The position numbers and the translations under genes are program-made. A stretch of 6,076 bases of DNA, taken from positions 1 to 6,076 of the forward strand of contig CAJAFJ010000710.1 of assembly GCA_903938955.1 (NCBI GenBank), in the 5' to 3' direction. The stretch comes from an uncultured beta proteobacterium. GTDB taxonomy: Bacteria > Pseudomonadota > Gammaproteobacteria > Burkholderiales > Burkholderiaceae. The notes beneath the pieces were generated by a model. It did not search any database, was not told the DNA's origin, and saw only the letters and a list, made by a program, of their open reading frames with translations. Shown here one piece after another: positions 5,817 through 6,076 of this stretch; the first letter of the stretch is position 1, and each line of letters starts with the position of its first letter.

Positions 5817-5869
5817 TAGTTCAAATTATCCAGAATGTGCATGCTTCTATCAAAGGGAGATCGAGCCAT
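5816..5869 (-). other. Possible 17-codon leader ORF overlapping the rpsU start
   Basis: ATG at 5869-5867 opens a frame reading [17 protein letters not shown], whose TAA (5818-5816) shares its last A with the rpsU ATG. This TAATG junction is the classic layout for translational coupling. Only a weak GAAG lies 8 nt before its ATG; a second in-frame ATG would give an 8-codon version. A frame of this length can occur by chance, so expression is unproven. Confidence 0.22.
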
Positions 5870-5883
5870 TTGACGAACTTCAC
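5821..5883 (-). other. Possible 20-codon GTG-started leader ORF upstream of rpsU
   Basis: GTG at 5883-5881 opens [20 protein letters not shown], ending at TGA (5823-5821), 4 nt before the rpsU ATG. GGGGA (5895-5891) lies 7 nt upstream and would serve as Shine-Dalgarno; its G run is the 3' arm of the leader hairpin. It overlaps the ATG-started leader frame in another phase, so at most one is likely to be real. Confidence 0.2.
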
Positions 5884-5891
5884 GCGATTTT

Positions 5892-5921
5892 CCCCGCTTT
5901 AAGGTTGATCAGGCAGCGGGG
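5892..5921 (-). promoter_or_regulatory. Hairpin in the rpsU 5' leader
   Basis: Reading the minus strand, CCCCGCT (5921-5915) pairs perfectly with AGCGGGG (5898-5892) across a 16-nt loop. It lies about 15-45 nt after the inferred transcription start. No T-run follows in the leftward direction, so it is not a terminator. Its 3' arm holds the only Shine-Dalgarno-like G run in the leader. A shorter inverted repeat, TTTGC/GCAAA (5923-5934), sits at the very 5' end of the transcript. Confidence 0.5.
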
Positions 5922-5941
5922 GTTTGCCAGCAAAGCCTAGG

Positions 5942-5947
5942 ATTATA
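5942..5947 (-). promoter_or_regulatory. -10 box of the rpsU promoter
   Basis: Perfect consensus TATAAT on the minus strand, 125 bp upstream of the rpsU ATG and 30 bp after the stop of the preceding flavoprotein gene. No good -35 is present at 16-18 bp (CAAAGC at 17) and there is no extended TGn motif. Transcription would start near 5935, giving a leader of about 118 nt. Confidence 0.6.
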
Positions 5948-5977
5948 GCGTCACTTCAAAATGCGCTTTGATATTCA

Positions 5978-6076
5978 TCATGTTGGCCCAGACTTGGGGA
6001 GAAGCCTGGCTGCCAAACCCTGTGCGCAGGCAAAGCCGCTGGCCCAGGCCCACTGGAAGTTGTAGCCACCCAGCCA
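5978..6076 (-). CDS. C-terminal 32 residues of a YhiN/HI0933-family FAD-dependent oxidoreductase (cut by the right edge)
   Basis: The minus strand reads WLGGYNFQWAWASGFACAQG (first 20 residues from the edge), then LAARLLPKSGPT and TGA (5980-5978). The GWLGGYNFQWAWSSG-type ending is the conserved C-terminal FAD-binding signature of the HI0933/YhiN family of predicted NAD(P)/FAD-dependent flavoproteins; the related TIGR03862 group has a similar ending. Only about 32 of roughly 400 residues are present, so the substrate and the exact subfamily cannot be given. The physiological role of the family is not established. It lies upstream of rpsU on the same strand, and no terminator is seen between it and the rpsU promoter, so some read-through into rpsU is possible. 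Confidence 0.82.
   Translation of the reverse strand, partial: WLGGYNFQWAWASGFACAQGLAARLLPKSGPT

Noticed and set aside
5480..5915. GATCAGGCA occurs at 5480-5488 and 5907-5915, flanking rpsU as a 9-bp direct repeat.
   Set aside because: Many chance 9-base repeats are expected in 6 kb, and no target-site or attachment-site structure accompanies them.

Overview
The window looks like a core-genome segment of a betaproteobacterium, most likely a Comamonadaceae member (Rhodoferax/Polaromonas/Acidovorax type). This rests on the high G+C coding sequence, the typical beta-proteobacterial wording of bS21, MogA and SuhB, and the gene order. It carries no IS element, CRISPR array, tRNA, rRNA or prophage gene. 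Nine genes can be supported, seven complete between the edges and one cut by each edge.

Layout, left to right: the 5' part of suhB runs leftward off the left edge. A 139-bp divergent region separates it from the rightward pair trmJ-cysE, which are 9 bp apart and probably one transcript. cysE converges on mog (mogA) with a 7-bp gap. mog lies downstream of darP (yjgA) on the minus strand, so darP-mog is a likely leftward pair. darP diverges from pmbA (tldE) across about 60 bp. pmbA converges on yqeY with no intervening base. rpsU lies upstream of yqeY on the same strand, with a strong intrinsic terminator between them. At the right edge is the C-terminal end of a YhiN/HI0933-type flavoprotein, also on the minus strand.

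By theme, the segment is housekeeping with a translation and ribosome bias: SuhB (inositol monophosphatase, also an rRNA antitermination partner in E. coli), TrmJ (tRNA 2'-O-methylation), DarP (50S maturation), bS21 and the GatB-like YqeY. Alongside are cysteine synthesis (CysE), molybdenum cofactor synthesis (MogA) and the TldD/TldE protease partner PmbA. suhB|trmJ and darP|pmbA are also divergent neighbours in E. coli, so these pairings are old.

I found no convincing new multi-gene system. The most interesting unexplained structure is the roughly 120-nt leader of rpsU. It has a perfect consensus -10 box, a 7-bp hairpin whose 3' arm contains a GGGG(A) Shine-Dalgarno-like motif, and two short leader reading frames that end at or next to the rpsU start (one overlaps it as TAATG). 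rpsU itself shows no Shine-Dalgarno. Other points worth a look are the strand-asymmetric terminator between rpsU and yqeY, a structured rpsU 3' UTR, a perfect hairpin inside a TrmJ-specific insert, a CysE tail with a CxxC and no terminal Ile, and the abutting pmbA/yqeY stop codons that form TTAATTAA.
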